From NCBI GenBank assembly GCA_046331625.1, contig JAXLQL010000005.1:186001-250000 (forward strand): a stretch of 64,000 nucleotides of DNA, read 5' to 3'. Shown here in pieces: positions 38,501-46,397 of the stretch. The stretch is from JAXLQL01 sp046331625 (GTDB lineage Bacteria; Acidobacteriota; Terriglobia; Bryobacterales; Bryobacteraceae). The number at the start of each line of letters is the position of its first letter. The stretch's first letter is position 1. The position numbers and the translations under genes are program-made. The notes beneath the pieces are model-generated. The model worked only from the letters and a program-made list of their open reading frames with translations. It was not told where the DNA came from and searched no databases.

Positions 38501-39567
38501 CGGGCCGCGACGGAGCGCCGTCACGCGCGATCCTGATGCAGACCTACGCCGATCGCCGCACGCACGACTTTTTCTTCGAGCGCGATTATCCCGAACCGGC
38601 CGTGCTGCAACGCATCTACTCGATTCTCGAAGACCAGCCGCAGCCGAAGGAAGCGGTCGCGATGCGTGCGCGGCTGGGTGAAGACGAGTTCAATGCCGCC
38701 TTGGAGAAGCTGTGGACGCACAGTGGAGCGGCGATCGACTCCGAGGACAACATCACGCAGGGCGACCCCGGTTGGAAGCGCTCGTATGAAACGCAGCGCG
38801 ACCAGAAGCTGGTGCAACTCGACCAGATGCTGCGCTTCGCCGAGTGCAACCAGTGCCGCATGGTGACGCTGGTGAAGCATTTCGGCGATCTGGCCGCGGC
38901 GCGAACGCCATGCGGCATCTGCGATTTTTGCGAGCCGCAAAGCACCATCGCGCAGAACTTCCGCAAGCCGACAGCGGAGGAGTGTGACGCGGCTTGGAAG
39001 ATCATCGAGGCAGTGCGCAAAACCAGCCCGATCGCATCGGGCCGCCTGCATTCCGAAGTGGGGGGCGAGACGTTCGTTTCGCGGCGCGACTTCGAGCGGA
39101 TCCTGGCAGCGCTGGTCCGGGGGGGGCTCGCCGAACTCACCGATGCGAGCTTCGAGAAGGACGGCCGCGTGATCGATTTCAAGCGAGTGTCGCTCTCAGC
39201 GGCAGGTAGGCAGATCGAGGCGAAGAAGGACCTCGAGATCTCGATCACCGAGCAGCGTCAAAGCGAGCAGCGCGGGCGGAAGAAGACGGCGAAGGCGGCG
39301 GCTCCCGCGAAGGCTAAGGCAAAGAAGAAGAGCGCGAAGACCGGCGAAGCCGATCCGCTCGAGAAAGCGCTGAAGGCTTGGCGAACGGCCGAGGCGAAAC
39401 GGCAGTCGGTACCGGCGTTCCGGATCATGGCGGACAAGACGCTGGTGGCGATCGCGGACGAACGGCCGGAGACCACCAGCGAGTTGCTGGCGATTCCGGG
39501 CATGGGGCTCAAGGTTGTGGAGAAGTACGGGGCGGCGATTTTCCGCGTGTTGCAGCAGAACCGGTGA
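35575..39567 (+). CDS. DNA topoisomerase III - RecQ helicase fusion protein
   Basis: One uninterrupted 1330-residue frame from ATG 35575 (AGGAG 8 bases upstream). Residues 1-620 are a type IA topoisomerase III: TOPRIM with VTEKPSVARDIA and CATDAGREGELIF, and the active-site tyrosine Y331 in LISYPRTDSRHL. A lysine/glycine-rich insert (KKKKKAADGDEGEGG) lies near 462. A Pro/Ala linker (about 625-660) leads to a complete RecQ: Walker A MPTGSGKS (696-703), DEAH (795-798), QEIGRAGRDG (motif VI), RQC zinc cysteines CNQC (1091, 1094) and CGICDFC, a basic linker, and an HRDC domain (about 1255-1330). In other organisms RecQ and TopoIII act as partners that dissolve recombination intermediates; here they are one chain. 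Confidence 0.95.
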   Translation: MSSSGQAESLIAIVTEKPSVARDIARVVGASKSADGYMHGNGHVVTWAVGHLVHLAQPHEIKPEWKSWRPELLPMLPKDWPLVVYDKTKDQFEVVRKIINSQKVSQVVCATDAGREGELIFRYIYEAAECAKPVSRLWVSSLTPDAIRNALGSMKSGAEYDPLADAARGRSRADWLVGMNLSRAYTLALGEDFSVGRVQTPTLAMVVQRELEIRAFVPEDYIEVVATFSPKGAKSAETKYKGTWFDLAKEPLQAAQRLPADGEQAEAIVARAKTGEAVIESIKAETQRMAPPLLYDLTELQRHANRLFGFSAQKTLDTAQALYERHKLISYPRTDSRHLSVDVAKTLPRIVEAVKGPYEAHLAPGTGQRPLSRRYVDDAKVTDHHAIIPTNVETDLNRLSEDERRLYDLVCRRLLTCWHDDHIWNVTTVITLIKNPGHEDRFHSSGTAVQQPGWKVLDIAVEKKKKKAADGDEGEGGAQSLPPGLEQGQPQNVLDAEALRKKTRPPKRFTEATLLTAMETAGKTLDEKELSDAMKECGLGTPATRAAIIEVLLTREYIERQGKSLAATEKGIHLIEVVHPEVKSPAMTGQWEAGLQKIHRGQAQLTPFMERVEEYVRDVVGRVLKERPRAERKLPPAAPKMPPTVTEAPARSQPVHSNGDSLETLLHERFGFEGFRASQEPICRTVLEGKDALVVMPTGSGKSLCYQLPGVARGGTTLVVSPLIALMEDQVAKLQERGFRAERIHSGRDRATSRQVCLDYLAGSLDFLFIAPERLRVQGFPEMLAKRKPALVAIDEAHCISQWGHDFRPDYRMLGQHLPRFRPSPVIALTATATPVVQQDIATQLDLAGHRFIQGFRRDNIAIEVVEAAPSTRPDLVQELLEDDERRPAIVYAPTRKETESLAAMLSSSFPAAAYHAGLPANRRAEVQERFLAGKLDVIVATIAFGMGIDKADVRTVIHTAIPGSIEAYYQEIGRAGRDGAPSRAILMQTYADRRTHDFFFERDYPEPAVLQRIYSILEDQPQPKEAVAMRARLGEDEFNAALEKLWTHSGAAIDSEDNITQGDPGWKRSYETQRDQKLVQLDQMLRFAECNQCRMVTLVKHFGDLAAARTPCGICDFCEPQSTIAQNFRKPTAEECDAAWKIIEAVRKTSPIASGRLHSEVGGETFVSRRDFERILAALVRGGLAELTDASFEKDGRVIDFKRVSLSAAGRQIEAKKDLEISITEQRQSEQRGRKKTAKAAAPAKAKAKKKSAKTGEADPLEKALKAWRTAEAKRQSVPAFRIMADKTLVAIADERPETTSELLAIPGMGLKVVEKYGAAIFRVLQQNR

Positions 39568-39568
39568 G

Positions 39569-40102
39569 TCAGCGGAGCATCTTGCCGATGATGAATCCGG
39601 CGATGGCGCAGCCGACCACTACATTGATCAAGCCACCAGCCACGAACGCCAGCGGGAAGCTGTACCAGTTCCAATAGGAGAGCAGGTTCCAGTATGTTCC
39701 GATCGCGCCTGCCAGCACTGCGAACAGGATCCGCGACCCGATCGACGGCAACGCCGAACGCACCATGTTCATGAGGAACGCCAAGCCGAGACACACCAGG
39801 ACTTCGAGCACGAATTGCGTTCCCAGACTCGAGCCGAAGCTCCACGGAACTCCGGCGGGAATATACGTCAGCATGCCCCGCGGGCGCTCGCGGATCAGCG
39901 CTTCGAACTTGGCCATGTCTCGTTCGCCCGGGAACATGTACATGCCCGGTTTGGGCAGCTTCTCCTTCAGTACGGCGGATATGGCCGCCTCGTCGGGCAG
40001 AACATCCATTCCCATCTCGCCGATGGGCAGAACCATATGCGAGATACCACCCCACAGGAACATCGCGACGCCGGCTACGGCGCCAGCCAAGAGAACCTTC
40101 AT
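39569..40102 (-). CDS. Conserved membrane protein of unknown function
   Basis: A 177-residue protein with four predicted membrane helices: LAGAVAGVAMFLWGGISHMV, FVLEVLVCLGLAFLMNMV, SRILFAVLAGAIGTYWNLL and LAFVAGGLINVVVGCAIAG. A soluble loop of about 65 residues follows helix 1. The start has AAGGAG upstream. It ends 1 base from the stop of the topoisomerase-RecQ gene (convergent), and its start faces the DUF1080 gene 40 bases away. I know similar proteins only as uncharacterised. Confidence 0.75.
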   Translation of the reverse strand: MKVLLAGAVAGVAMFLWGGISHMVLPIGEMGMDVLPDEAAISAVLKEKLPKPGMYMFPGERDMAKFEALIRERPRGMLTYIPAGVPWSFGSSLGTQFVLEVLVCLGLAFLMNMVRSALPSIGSRILFAVLAGAIGTYWNLLSYWNWYSFPLAFVAGGLINVVVGCAIAGFIIGKMLR

Positions 40103-40142
40103 TGAGCAAGCTCCTTTCTGAACGGCTAATCATTCTGGCATA

Positions 40143-40928
40143 ATGTCGCCTGTGAAGCTACTCTTTGCGGTCCTGTTCACCCCAACTTTCGTCATCGCGC
40201 AAGGCGCGGAGTTCAACGATGGAGAGGCGCATGGCGATCCGCCTTACATTCTCGAGGACGGTTGGCGTCCGCTGCTGAACGGCAAGGACCTCAGCGGTTG
40301 GCACGGGCAGGAGCCGGGCAAGCCGAGCGAATGGTTCACCACCAAGAGCGTGCGATGGGAGCGGTTACTGGGGCCCACGCGCCTGGTGGGGATTGCCGCG
40401 CCGACCGGCGTGATGCTCAATGGCAATGCCGGCCGAACGGTGAACATCGTTACCGAGGAGAAGTTCGGCGACGTGGAGCTGTACCTCGAGTTCATGATCC
40501 CGAAAGGTTCGAACTCGGGCGTGTACCTGCAAGGGCTGTACGAGATCCAGGTCTTCGACAGCTATGGTTCCACCGAGCCGATGAAGACCTCCGATTGCGG
40601 CGCTGTGTATCACCGTTGGATCGACAACAAGGGCGTGGGCGGATCGGCGCCTTCACGCAACGCGAGCCGCCGCCCGGGCGAGTGGCAAAGCTTCCAGATC
40701 TGGTTCCGTGCGCCGCGCTTCGATACGCAAGGCCGCAAGACCGAGAACGCGCGCTTCCTCCGCGTGCTGCACAATGGACTCTCGGTGCAAGGCGTGGTGG
40801 AGCTAGACGGCGGCACACGCGCGCACATGGAGATCCCCGAGGCGGCCACCAATCCGATCATGTTGCAGGGCGATCACGGTCCCGTGGCATACCGCAACAT
40901 CTATGTGCGCCCCATCATCAATCGATAG
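40143..40928 (+). CDS. Secreted DUF1080 (3-keto-disaccharide hydrolase-like) protein
   Basis: A 261-residue protein with a signal peptide (VKLLFAVLFTPTFVIAQ). The PF06439-type concanavalin-like domain shows GWRPLLNGKDLSGW, EEKFGDVELYLEFMIPKGSNSGVYLQG and the ending GPVAYRNIYVRPI. DUF1080 proteins are very common in Acidobacteria and Planctomycetes; some have been shown to cut 3-keto-glycosides. The protein is probably periplasmic. It stands alone, followed by a strong hairpin. Confidence 0.9.
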   Translation: MSPVKLLFAVLFTPTFVIAQGAEFNDGEAHGDPPYILEDGWRPLLNGKDLSGWHGQEPGKPSEWFTTKSVRWERLLGPTRLVGIAAPTGVMLNGNAGRTVNIVTEEKFGDVELYLEFMIPKGSNSGVYLQGLYEIQVFDSYGSTEPMKTSDCGAVYHRWIDNKGVGGSAPSRNASRRPGEWQSFQIWFRAPRFDTQGRKTENARFLRVLHNGLSVQGVVELDGGTRAHMEIPEAATNPIMLQGDHGPVAYRNIYVRPIINR

Positions 40929-40958
40929 AATGGCGCGATAAAAAATTTTGAAGGAACA

Positions 40959-41058
40959 AACGAAACGGACGTTTCGTTCGTCAAGTATAGACAAGGGAAA
41001 GATCCCGGGCGGGCACCCTTTCCCCAACCATCCAATGGCCGCTCGGGATCTTCCTTTT
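40959..41058 (+). terminator. Two strong hairpins ending in a T-run after the DUF1080 gene
   Basis: AACGAAAC-GGAC-GTTTCGTT (40959-40978) is a perfect 8-base hairpin. It is followed by a long stem: AAGATCCCGGGCGG (40999-41012) pairs with CCGCTCGGGATCTT (41039-41052) at 13 of 14 positions around a 26-base loop, then CCTTTT. This could terminate DUF1080 transcription, but the size of the second hairpin and the tandem layout would also suit a small structured RNA. The rest of 40929-41210 holds no gene I can support. Confidence 0.5.
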
Positions 41059-41210
41059 CGCCCCTAGTCTAACACTTCTCACCCCAGAATGTTGCACTCT
41101 TCAGGAGCTGAGTGCGTTTTCACAGCGCGCATCGAGCCTCTCACCCCACGCAACGCGCGCTTCGCCACATCGGCATTGAAGGGAATAGCGACGGCAAGTC
41201 GAGTCCTACA

Positions 41211-41786
41211 ATGATTACTATGAGAACAATCGCCGTTGTTGTGATCTGCTCCGGCCTGGCGCTTGCTCAGGCTCCCACTGACCGGGGACGCGAACGTATC
41301 GAACGGGCGGTACGCTCGGAAGTCCTCAAGCTTCCCTACTATGGTCCGTTCGATTGGATCACGTTCCAGCTCGACGGATATAAGGTGACCCTGAACGGGT
41401 TGGTATCGCGCCCCACACTCAAGACCGACTCGGAACGGGTGGTCAAGAAGATCGAGGGTGTGGAAAGCGTCACCAACAACATCGAGGTGTTGCCGCTTTC
41501 GCCGAACGACGATCGGCTCCGCAACGAACTGTGGCGGGCGATTCTGGGGCATCCCACGATGCTGCACTATGCGATCCGCGGACCGAACTCGCCGATCCAC
41601 ATTCTGGTGAAGAACGGGAACGTGTGGCTCGAAGGATATGTCGCGTTCGAGTCAGAGAAGAACATCGCGGGGCTGCAGGCCAATGGCGTTCCCGGAGTGT
41701 TCAAGGTGACGAACAATCTCCAGGTGGACGCTCCGGCGGTGAAGAAGATGAAGGTCAAGATGCCGAAGAAGAAACCTTCCGCCTGA
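41211..41786 (+). CDS. Secreted protein with two BON domains
   Basis: A 191-residue protein from ATG 41211 (or 41220, which gives MRTIAVVVICSGLALAQ as signal peptide). Residues about 25-95 form one BON domain (VTLNGLVSRPTLKTDSERVV; GVESVTNNIEVLPL). Residues about 100-175 form a second (VWLEGYVAFESEKNIAGLQA; GVFKVTNNLQV). BON domains occur in osmotic-shock and outer-membrane maintenance proteins such as OsmY and bind phospholipid. The C-terminus is lysine-rich. An upstream extension to 41112 is open but lacks family character. Confidence 0.85.
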   Translation: MITMRTIAVVVICSGLALAQAPTDRGRERIERAVRSEVLKLPYYGPFDWITFQLDGYKVTLNGLVSRPTLKTDSERVVKKIEGVESVTNNIEVLPLSPNDDRLRNELWRAILGHPTMLHYAIRGPNSPIHILVKNGNVWLEGYVAFESEKNIAGLQANGVPGVFKVTNNLQVDAPAVKKMKVKMPKKKPSA

Positions 41787-41899
41787 GCCTGCGCGGGGAC
41801 GGACGCTGGGTGTTCGGATTCGGACACCCTAACCGCCCTGCCTCGTTGAAAAAACAGCGTACGCGCTTGTTGGCATGAGGCGTGCATGATCGCAGCACA

Positions 41900-44311
41900 A
41901 TGCTCCGCGACCTGACGCTCGCCTTCCGCCGGCTTCGCAACTCACCATCGTTCACGCTTGTGGCTCTTCTTACGCTCGGGCTCGGGATCGGCGCGAATAC
42001 GGTGGTGTTCACCGTGATCAATTCCGTTTTGCTGAGGCCGCTTCCGGTAGCCGATCCGGCGACGCTGTTCTCCGTGCATCCGGATCGCGGCCGGGGCCCC
42101 TCGCATTCCTATCCCGCCTATCGAGACCTTCGCGACCGAAACCAGGTGCTCAGCGGTTTGGCAGCGGTGCGCATCGCGCCCGTGCATATGAGTCGCGGCA
42201 CGGCCAATTCGCGCATTTGGGGATACCTCGCCAGCGGAAACTACTTCGAAGTGCTCGGCGTAAAGCCCGCAGTCGGGCGCTTCTTCGGGCCAGCCGATGA
42301 CGTAACCCGTGGCGGACACGCAGTGGCCGTGCTGAGTTACGGATGCTGGCAGCGGCTGTTCGCGGGTGACCCGGCAGTGGCCGGCCGCGGCGCCAAAATC
42401 AACGGCCTTGACTATACGATCCTCGGCGTGGCTCCGGCGGGATTCTTTGGAACCGAGGTCCTGATTAACCCTGACGTTTGGATTCCGATGGCGATGCAGC
42501 CGAGGATCGAGCCCGGCAATGACTGGCTGGATGATCGATCGACGCATAACGCGTGGCTGGTGGGCAGACTGCGGCCCGGCGTGACAAAAGCGCAGGCCGA
42601 GTCCGGGCTTGACGCCGTGGCAGTGGAAATGGCGCGCGAGCACCCAGGGAAGTACGACGAGTTGCGCTTTCGGCTGGTTCCTCCGGGGCTGCTCGGAAGC
42701 ACGCTGCGCGGTCCGGTGGCAGGCGGAAGCGCCGCACTCTTCGCACTGGCAGGGCTGGTGCTGCTGCTCGCGTGCGTGAATCTGGCGGGGCTTTTGCTGG
42801 CTCGCGCGTTGGCTCGCCGGCGCGAGATCGCGGTGTGCCTGGCTATCGGCGCGAACCGCTCACGTTTGATGCGCCAACTGCTGACCGAGAGCCTGCTGCT
42901 GGCGTCGGCGGCTGCCGCGGTGGCGCTGCTGTTCACGTGGTGGCTGGCCGGTGCGTTCTCGGCCTGGAGACTTCCGTTCGATGCTCTCATTCGAAGCGAG
43001 ATTTCTCCTGACGGCTCCGTGCTGTGGGTCGGATTCTCGGCAGCGTTGGTCACCACGGTGTTGTTCGGGCTTTTGCCAGCGTTCCAAGCCACGCGGATTT
43101 CGTTGGCGGAAGCAATGAAGGGCGAGTCCGGAGGGAGCACCGGGAGCTCTCGCTTGCGCGACCTGCTCACCGCGGGCCAAGTGGCCATCTCGGTAGTGCT
43201 GCTGGTAGCGACCGTGCTCGAGGTGCGCAGCCTGCGCGCGTCGCTCGAGTTGCCACTCGGGTTCGAGCCACAAGGAGTGGTCTCGGTGTCATTCAATGCG
43301 GCGCTGCAGGGGCTTGACCAGGCCGGAATCGAACAGCTTCGAGCAAGGCTCCTCGAGAAAGCGCGTGCGCTGCCCGGTGCGGTGGCGGTTGCCATGGCCA
43401 ATGACCTGCCGCTATCGATCGGCACGTCCACGACCGGAGTTCGGATCGAAGGCAAGCCCGAGCCACCTCCCTCGCAGCGCCCGCTCGCGATGTACTACTT
43501 CGCGTCACCGGGGTACTTCGCGACGATGCGGACGCGGCTGATCGAAGGCCGCGAGTTCACCGAGCGGGATCGCACGGGCGCGCCGCCGGTGGTGCTGGTG
43601 AATCAGGAATTCGCGCGCCGCTACCTGGATGGCGCGAGCCCGCTCGGCAAGCGTGTGCGCTTCCGGGGCATGTGGTCAGAGGTAGTCGGCGTGGCCGAGA
43701 ACGGCAAGTATGGAACGCTGGGCGATGACCTGGAGCCCGTGATCTGGGCTTCGATGTCGCAGCATGCCGCGACCGAGACCTCAGTGGTCTTGCGCAGCCG
43801 CTTGCCCGCAGAGCAGGCAATGGACCAACTGCGGCGATTGGTGGCAGAGCAAGATCCTTCCCTGCCGCTCTACCAGGAAGGTCCGCTGGCGGGGCAACTA
43901 TCGGTGCATCTGTTCCGCCTGCGTGGCGTGGCCGGATTTCTCGGCGCGATGGGCGCGCTCGCAATGGCACTGGCGGCCACGGGAATTTACGGCGGGCTCT
44001 CGTTCGCCGTGGCGCGGCGCAGGCGCGAGATCGGGATCCGCGTGGCGCTTGGGGCGGTGCCCGCACAGGTGGCTTCGCTCGTGGTGGGGCGATCGATGGC
44101 GCTGGTCACGGCAGGCGCGCTCGCCGGGCTCGCGCTGGCGGCCGTGGCGTCGCGATGGATGAGTCCGCTGCTGGCTGGCGTGGGTCCGCATGACCCGGTG
44201 AGCTTCGCGGTAGCGTTCGCGGCGATTCTCGTCGCGGGAGTGTTGGCAGCATGGCGGCCGGCGCGGGCTGCTGCGACCGTCGACCCGATTCAAGCTCTTC
44301 GGCAGGACTGA
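41900..44311 (+). CDS. ADOP-type (acidobacterial duplicated) FtsX-like permease
   Basis: An 803-residue membrane protein from ATG 41900 (GTG at 41882 adds 6 residues). It opens MLRDLTLAFRRLRNSPSF, followed by a helix and a MacB-like periplasmic domain, then three helices with the FtsX motif (RALARRREIAVCLAIGANRSRL). A second MacB-like domain and a second FtsX unit follow (AVARRRREIGIRVALGAVPAQ). It ends DPIQALRQD. This duplicated layout is the family of orphan permeases expanded in Acidobacteria. No ATPase is adjacent, and the substrate and role are unknown. Its last 22 bases overlap the convergent glycosyltransferase gene. Confidence 0.92.
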   Translation: MLRDLTLAFRRLRNSPSFTLVALLTLGLGIGANTVVFTVINSVLLRPLPVADPATLFSVHPDRGRGPSHSYPAYRDLRDRNQVLSGLAAVRIAPVHMSRGTANSRIWGYLASGNYFEVLGVKPAVGRFFGPADDVTRGGHAVAVLSYGCWQRLFAGDPAVAGRGAKINGLDYTILGVAPAGFFGTEVLINPDVWIPMAMQPRIEPGNDWLDDRSTHNAWLVGRLRPGVTKAQAESGLDAVAVEMAREHPGKYDELRFRLVPPGLLGSTLRGPVAGGSAALFALAGLVLLLACVNLAGLLLARALARRREIAVCLAIGANRSRLMRQLLTESLLLASAAAAVALLFTWWLAGAFSAWRLPFDALIRSEISPDGSVLWVGFSAALVTTVLFGLLPAFQATRISLAEAMKGESGGSTGSSRLRDLLTAGQVAISVVLLVATVLEVRSLRASLELPLGFEPQGVVSVSFNAALQGLDQAGIEQLRARLLEKARALPGAVAVAMANDLPLSIGTSTTGVRIEGKPEPPPSQRPLAMYYFASPGYFATMRTRLIEGREFTERDRTGAPPVVLVNQEFARRYLDGASPLGKRVRFRGMWSEVVGVAENGKYGTLGDDLEPVIWASMSQHAATETSVVLRSRLPAEQAMDQLRRLVAEQDPSLPLYQEGPLAGQLSVHLFRLRGVAGFLGAMGALAMALAATGIYGGLSFAVARRRREIGIRVALGAVPAQVASLVVGRSMALVTAGALAGLALAAVASRWMSPLLAGVGPHDPVSFAVAFAAILVAGVLAAWRPARAAATVDPIQALRQD

Positions 44312-45357
44312 TAGAGCCGCTCGTGCTCGGCCACCATCTGCTCCACGGCGAATCGCATCGTCACGGTTTGGCGGCCGACGGCACCGAAGGTCGCGCGGAG
44401 GGCGGGGGCGGCGGCCAATTCCGTCATGGCAGCGGCGAGTAGGTCCGGGCGGTCCGGTGGGACGAGCTTGCCAGTCACGTCGCGGATGACAGCTTCGCCG
44501 ACGCCGCCAACGCCGGTCGCGACCACGGGCAGCCCGGCGGCCATTGCTTCGAGGACCGCGTTAGGCAACCCTTCGGAGCGTGAGGAATGCACGTAGATTT
44601 CGGCGGCGGCCAGCAGCGAAGTCACGTCGAGCCTTCCGCCAGTGAAGGTGACCTTGTCGCTGACGCCGAGTTCGGAAGAGAGCGCGCGGAGTGCCGGTAG
44701 AGCTCCGCCATCTTTGCCCACGATAATAAGGCGCACATCCGAGACTTGGCTTGCCACTAGGGCGAATGCGCGGACCAGTACGCCGTGCGCTTTCACGGGC
44801 CGCAGGTTGGCCACGTTCACGAAAACAATTTCATTGGAGATTGGTTTGGGGACTATCGCGTGCGAAGCCACACCGTTGTAGATCAGCCGGATTGCCGCGG
44901 GATCGGTGTACTGCCTGGCCACCGCGTGACAATTGGCGACTAGGACATCGGCGAGTTCGCGGCGGCGAGTCTCCCACGAGCGCTCGCGGCTCCAGGGGTC
45001 CCAGAAGCGAAGGTCGCCCAGGCTGACCACGATGGCCGGGATGCGCGCTGCCTTGGCGGCTTCTAGCTCGGCGCAGTGCTGATGAAAGGCGATGGAGTGG
45101 AAGATGTCCGGACGAAAGGCTTCGAGGCGGCGAGCCGCGATGGCGATCTCCCCGGGTACCGGGTTCAGCGGCATGGTCAGCACCACAACGCCTTGCTCGC
45201 GTAGCGCCTGCGCCGGCGGACCGTCGGCGCCTCCGTTCCAGACGAACGGAAGGAATTGGCTGCGATCGAGCCGTGTGGCCAACTCGATCAATTGGCGCTC
45301 GCATCCGCCCATCCACGCAAGAGACGGCGCGAAGTAGAGGACCTTCGTGGGCGTCAT
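44290..45357 (-). CDS. Glycosyltransferase family 4
   Basis: A 355-residue GT-B glycosyltransferase. The N-terminal acceptor half opens VLYFAPSLAWMGGCERQLIELA. The C-terminal donor half contains VNVANLRPVKAHGVLVRAF and the GT4 EX7E region SRSEGLPNAVLEAMAAGLPVV. It is the last gene of a five-gene minus-strand operon; its ATG overlaps the stop of the preceding glycosyltransferase (ATGA). It likely adds a sugar to a cell-surface or secreted glycan; donor and acceptor cannot be read. Confidence 0.9.
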   Translation of the reverse strand: MTPTKVLYFAPSLAWMGGCERQLIELATRLDRSQFLPFVWNGGADGPPAQALREQGVVVLTMPLNPVPGEIAIAARRLEAFRPDIFHSIAFHQHCAELEAAKAARIPAIVVSLGDLRFWDPWSRERSWETRRRELADVLVANCHAVARQYTDPAAIRLIYNGVASHAIVPKPISNEIVFVNVANLRPVKAHGVLVRAFALVASQVSDVRLIIVGKDGGALPALRALSSELGVSDKVTFTGGRLDVTSLLAAAEIYVHSSRSEGLPNAVLEAMAAGLPVVATGVGGVGEAVIRDVTGKLVPPDRPDLLAAAMTELAAAPALRATFGAVGRQTVTMRFAVEQMVAEHERLYQSCRRA

Positions 45358-46397
45358 GGCGCGAGCTTGGCTAATGCGGTTCGATGCGCGAACATCGCGA
45401 TGTGGGCGGCGGCCTTCCGAGCCCCGTCACGACGAACGGAGCTCTCGATCGGGCCGCGCTCACGTGCTTCAAGCAGCGTCGAGACGAGAGCCTGCGGGGT
45501 GAGTGATCGAGAATGGAAGGTCCGGTTGTTGACGAGCGGGGCGATCAGCTTCTCGTCGATGGGATTGAGTCCGTGCGTGATCGACACGGTTGGCACTCCC
45601 AACGTGTCGAGCTCAAGCACGGTGCCGCGATTCGCCTTGGTGATCGCGACATCACTTGCACACATCAGCCGCTCGATGACGGGTTGATACTCGAGGAACG
45701 TCACGCCGGGGCGATGGCGGAACCGGTGAGCCAGCGCGGCTGTATCGGCACCGGCGATCCAGAACCAACGAGTGTTTTCGATCGGCCACCCGGCAATCGC
45801 GAAGTCGATGAGGTCTCCGATCGAGGCGCGAGCTTCCGTTGCCCAGCCACCGGGCAGAATGGATATCACGCAGGCGTCCGGTGCAATGCCCAGTTCGGCT
45901 CGGGCGCGGTCGCGATCGGCGCGTGTGTAGGCAAGCGGCCGAACCACGCGCTCGGCGTAGCGGATGCGGCCTTGGAGATGAGGCGGTTCAGCAGTGAGGC
46001 CGGGCTCGGCCAGCACCACCACTTCGCTTGCATAGTGGAGCGCCTCCATCTCGAGCGATGCCGGATCGTCGAACCAATCGGTGAGATAGATGGCCGGGAC
46101 CTGAAAAATGCGGCACGCCGCGACAGCCATCGGCTCTTCATGCACTACGGCCAGCGATGGACGGTTCCGCTCGAGCCACCGGCTGGTGCGGATCAGCACT
46201 TCGAGTGGTGGCGGATCGTCGGGCAGTTGGAGATCGGCGGCGGCGTGGCCGTGCGCACCGAAAGTACCGGCGCCTGTGCCGTAAGAGACGAAGCGGATTT
46301 CGAAATCAGGTGCGAGTTTGGTCAGCTCGGCAGCGATAGCCATGTCGGGGATGGCATGACCGCGTCCTCGTCCCCGAGAGAAGAACGCGAGCTTCAC
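45354..46397 (-). CDS. UDP-glycosyltransferase-like (GT-B, MurG/GT28-type) protein
   Basis: A 347-residue protein from GTG 46397, chosen because it makes a GTGA overlap with the preceding gene and gives the family N-terminus (VKLAFFSRGRGRGHAIPDMAIAAEL, residues 1-25). The glycine-rich GRGRGHA is the acceptor-side loop. The C-terminal half holds CVISILPGGWAT and CASDVAITKANRGTVLELDTLGVP, the nucleotide-sugar site of GT28-like enzymes. The frame stays open further upstream, but that part is antisense to the repeats in the neighbouring gene and is not family sequence. Confidence 0.85.
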   Translation of the reverse strand: MKLAFFSRGRGRGHAIPDMAIAAELTKLAPDFEIRFVSYGTGAGTFGAHGHAAADLQLPDDPPPLEVLIRTSRWLERNRPSLAVVHEEPMAVAACRIFQVPAIYLTDWFDDPASLEMEALHYASEVVVLAEPGLTAEPPHLQGRIRYAERVVRPLAYTRADRDRARAELGIAPDACVISILPGGWATEARASIGDLIDFAIAGWPIENTRWFWIAGADTAALAHRFRHRPGVTFLEYQPVIERLMCASDVAITKANRGTVLELDTLGVPTVSITHGLNPIDEKLIAPLVNNRTFHSRSLTPQALVSTLLEARERGPIESSVRRDGARKAAAHIAMFAHRTALAKLAP

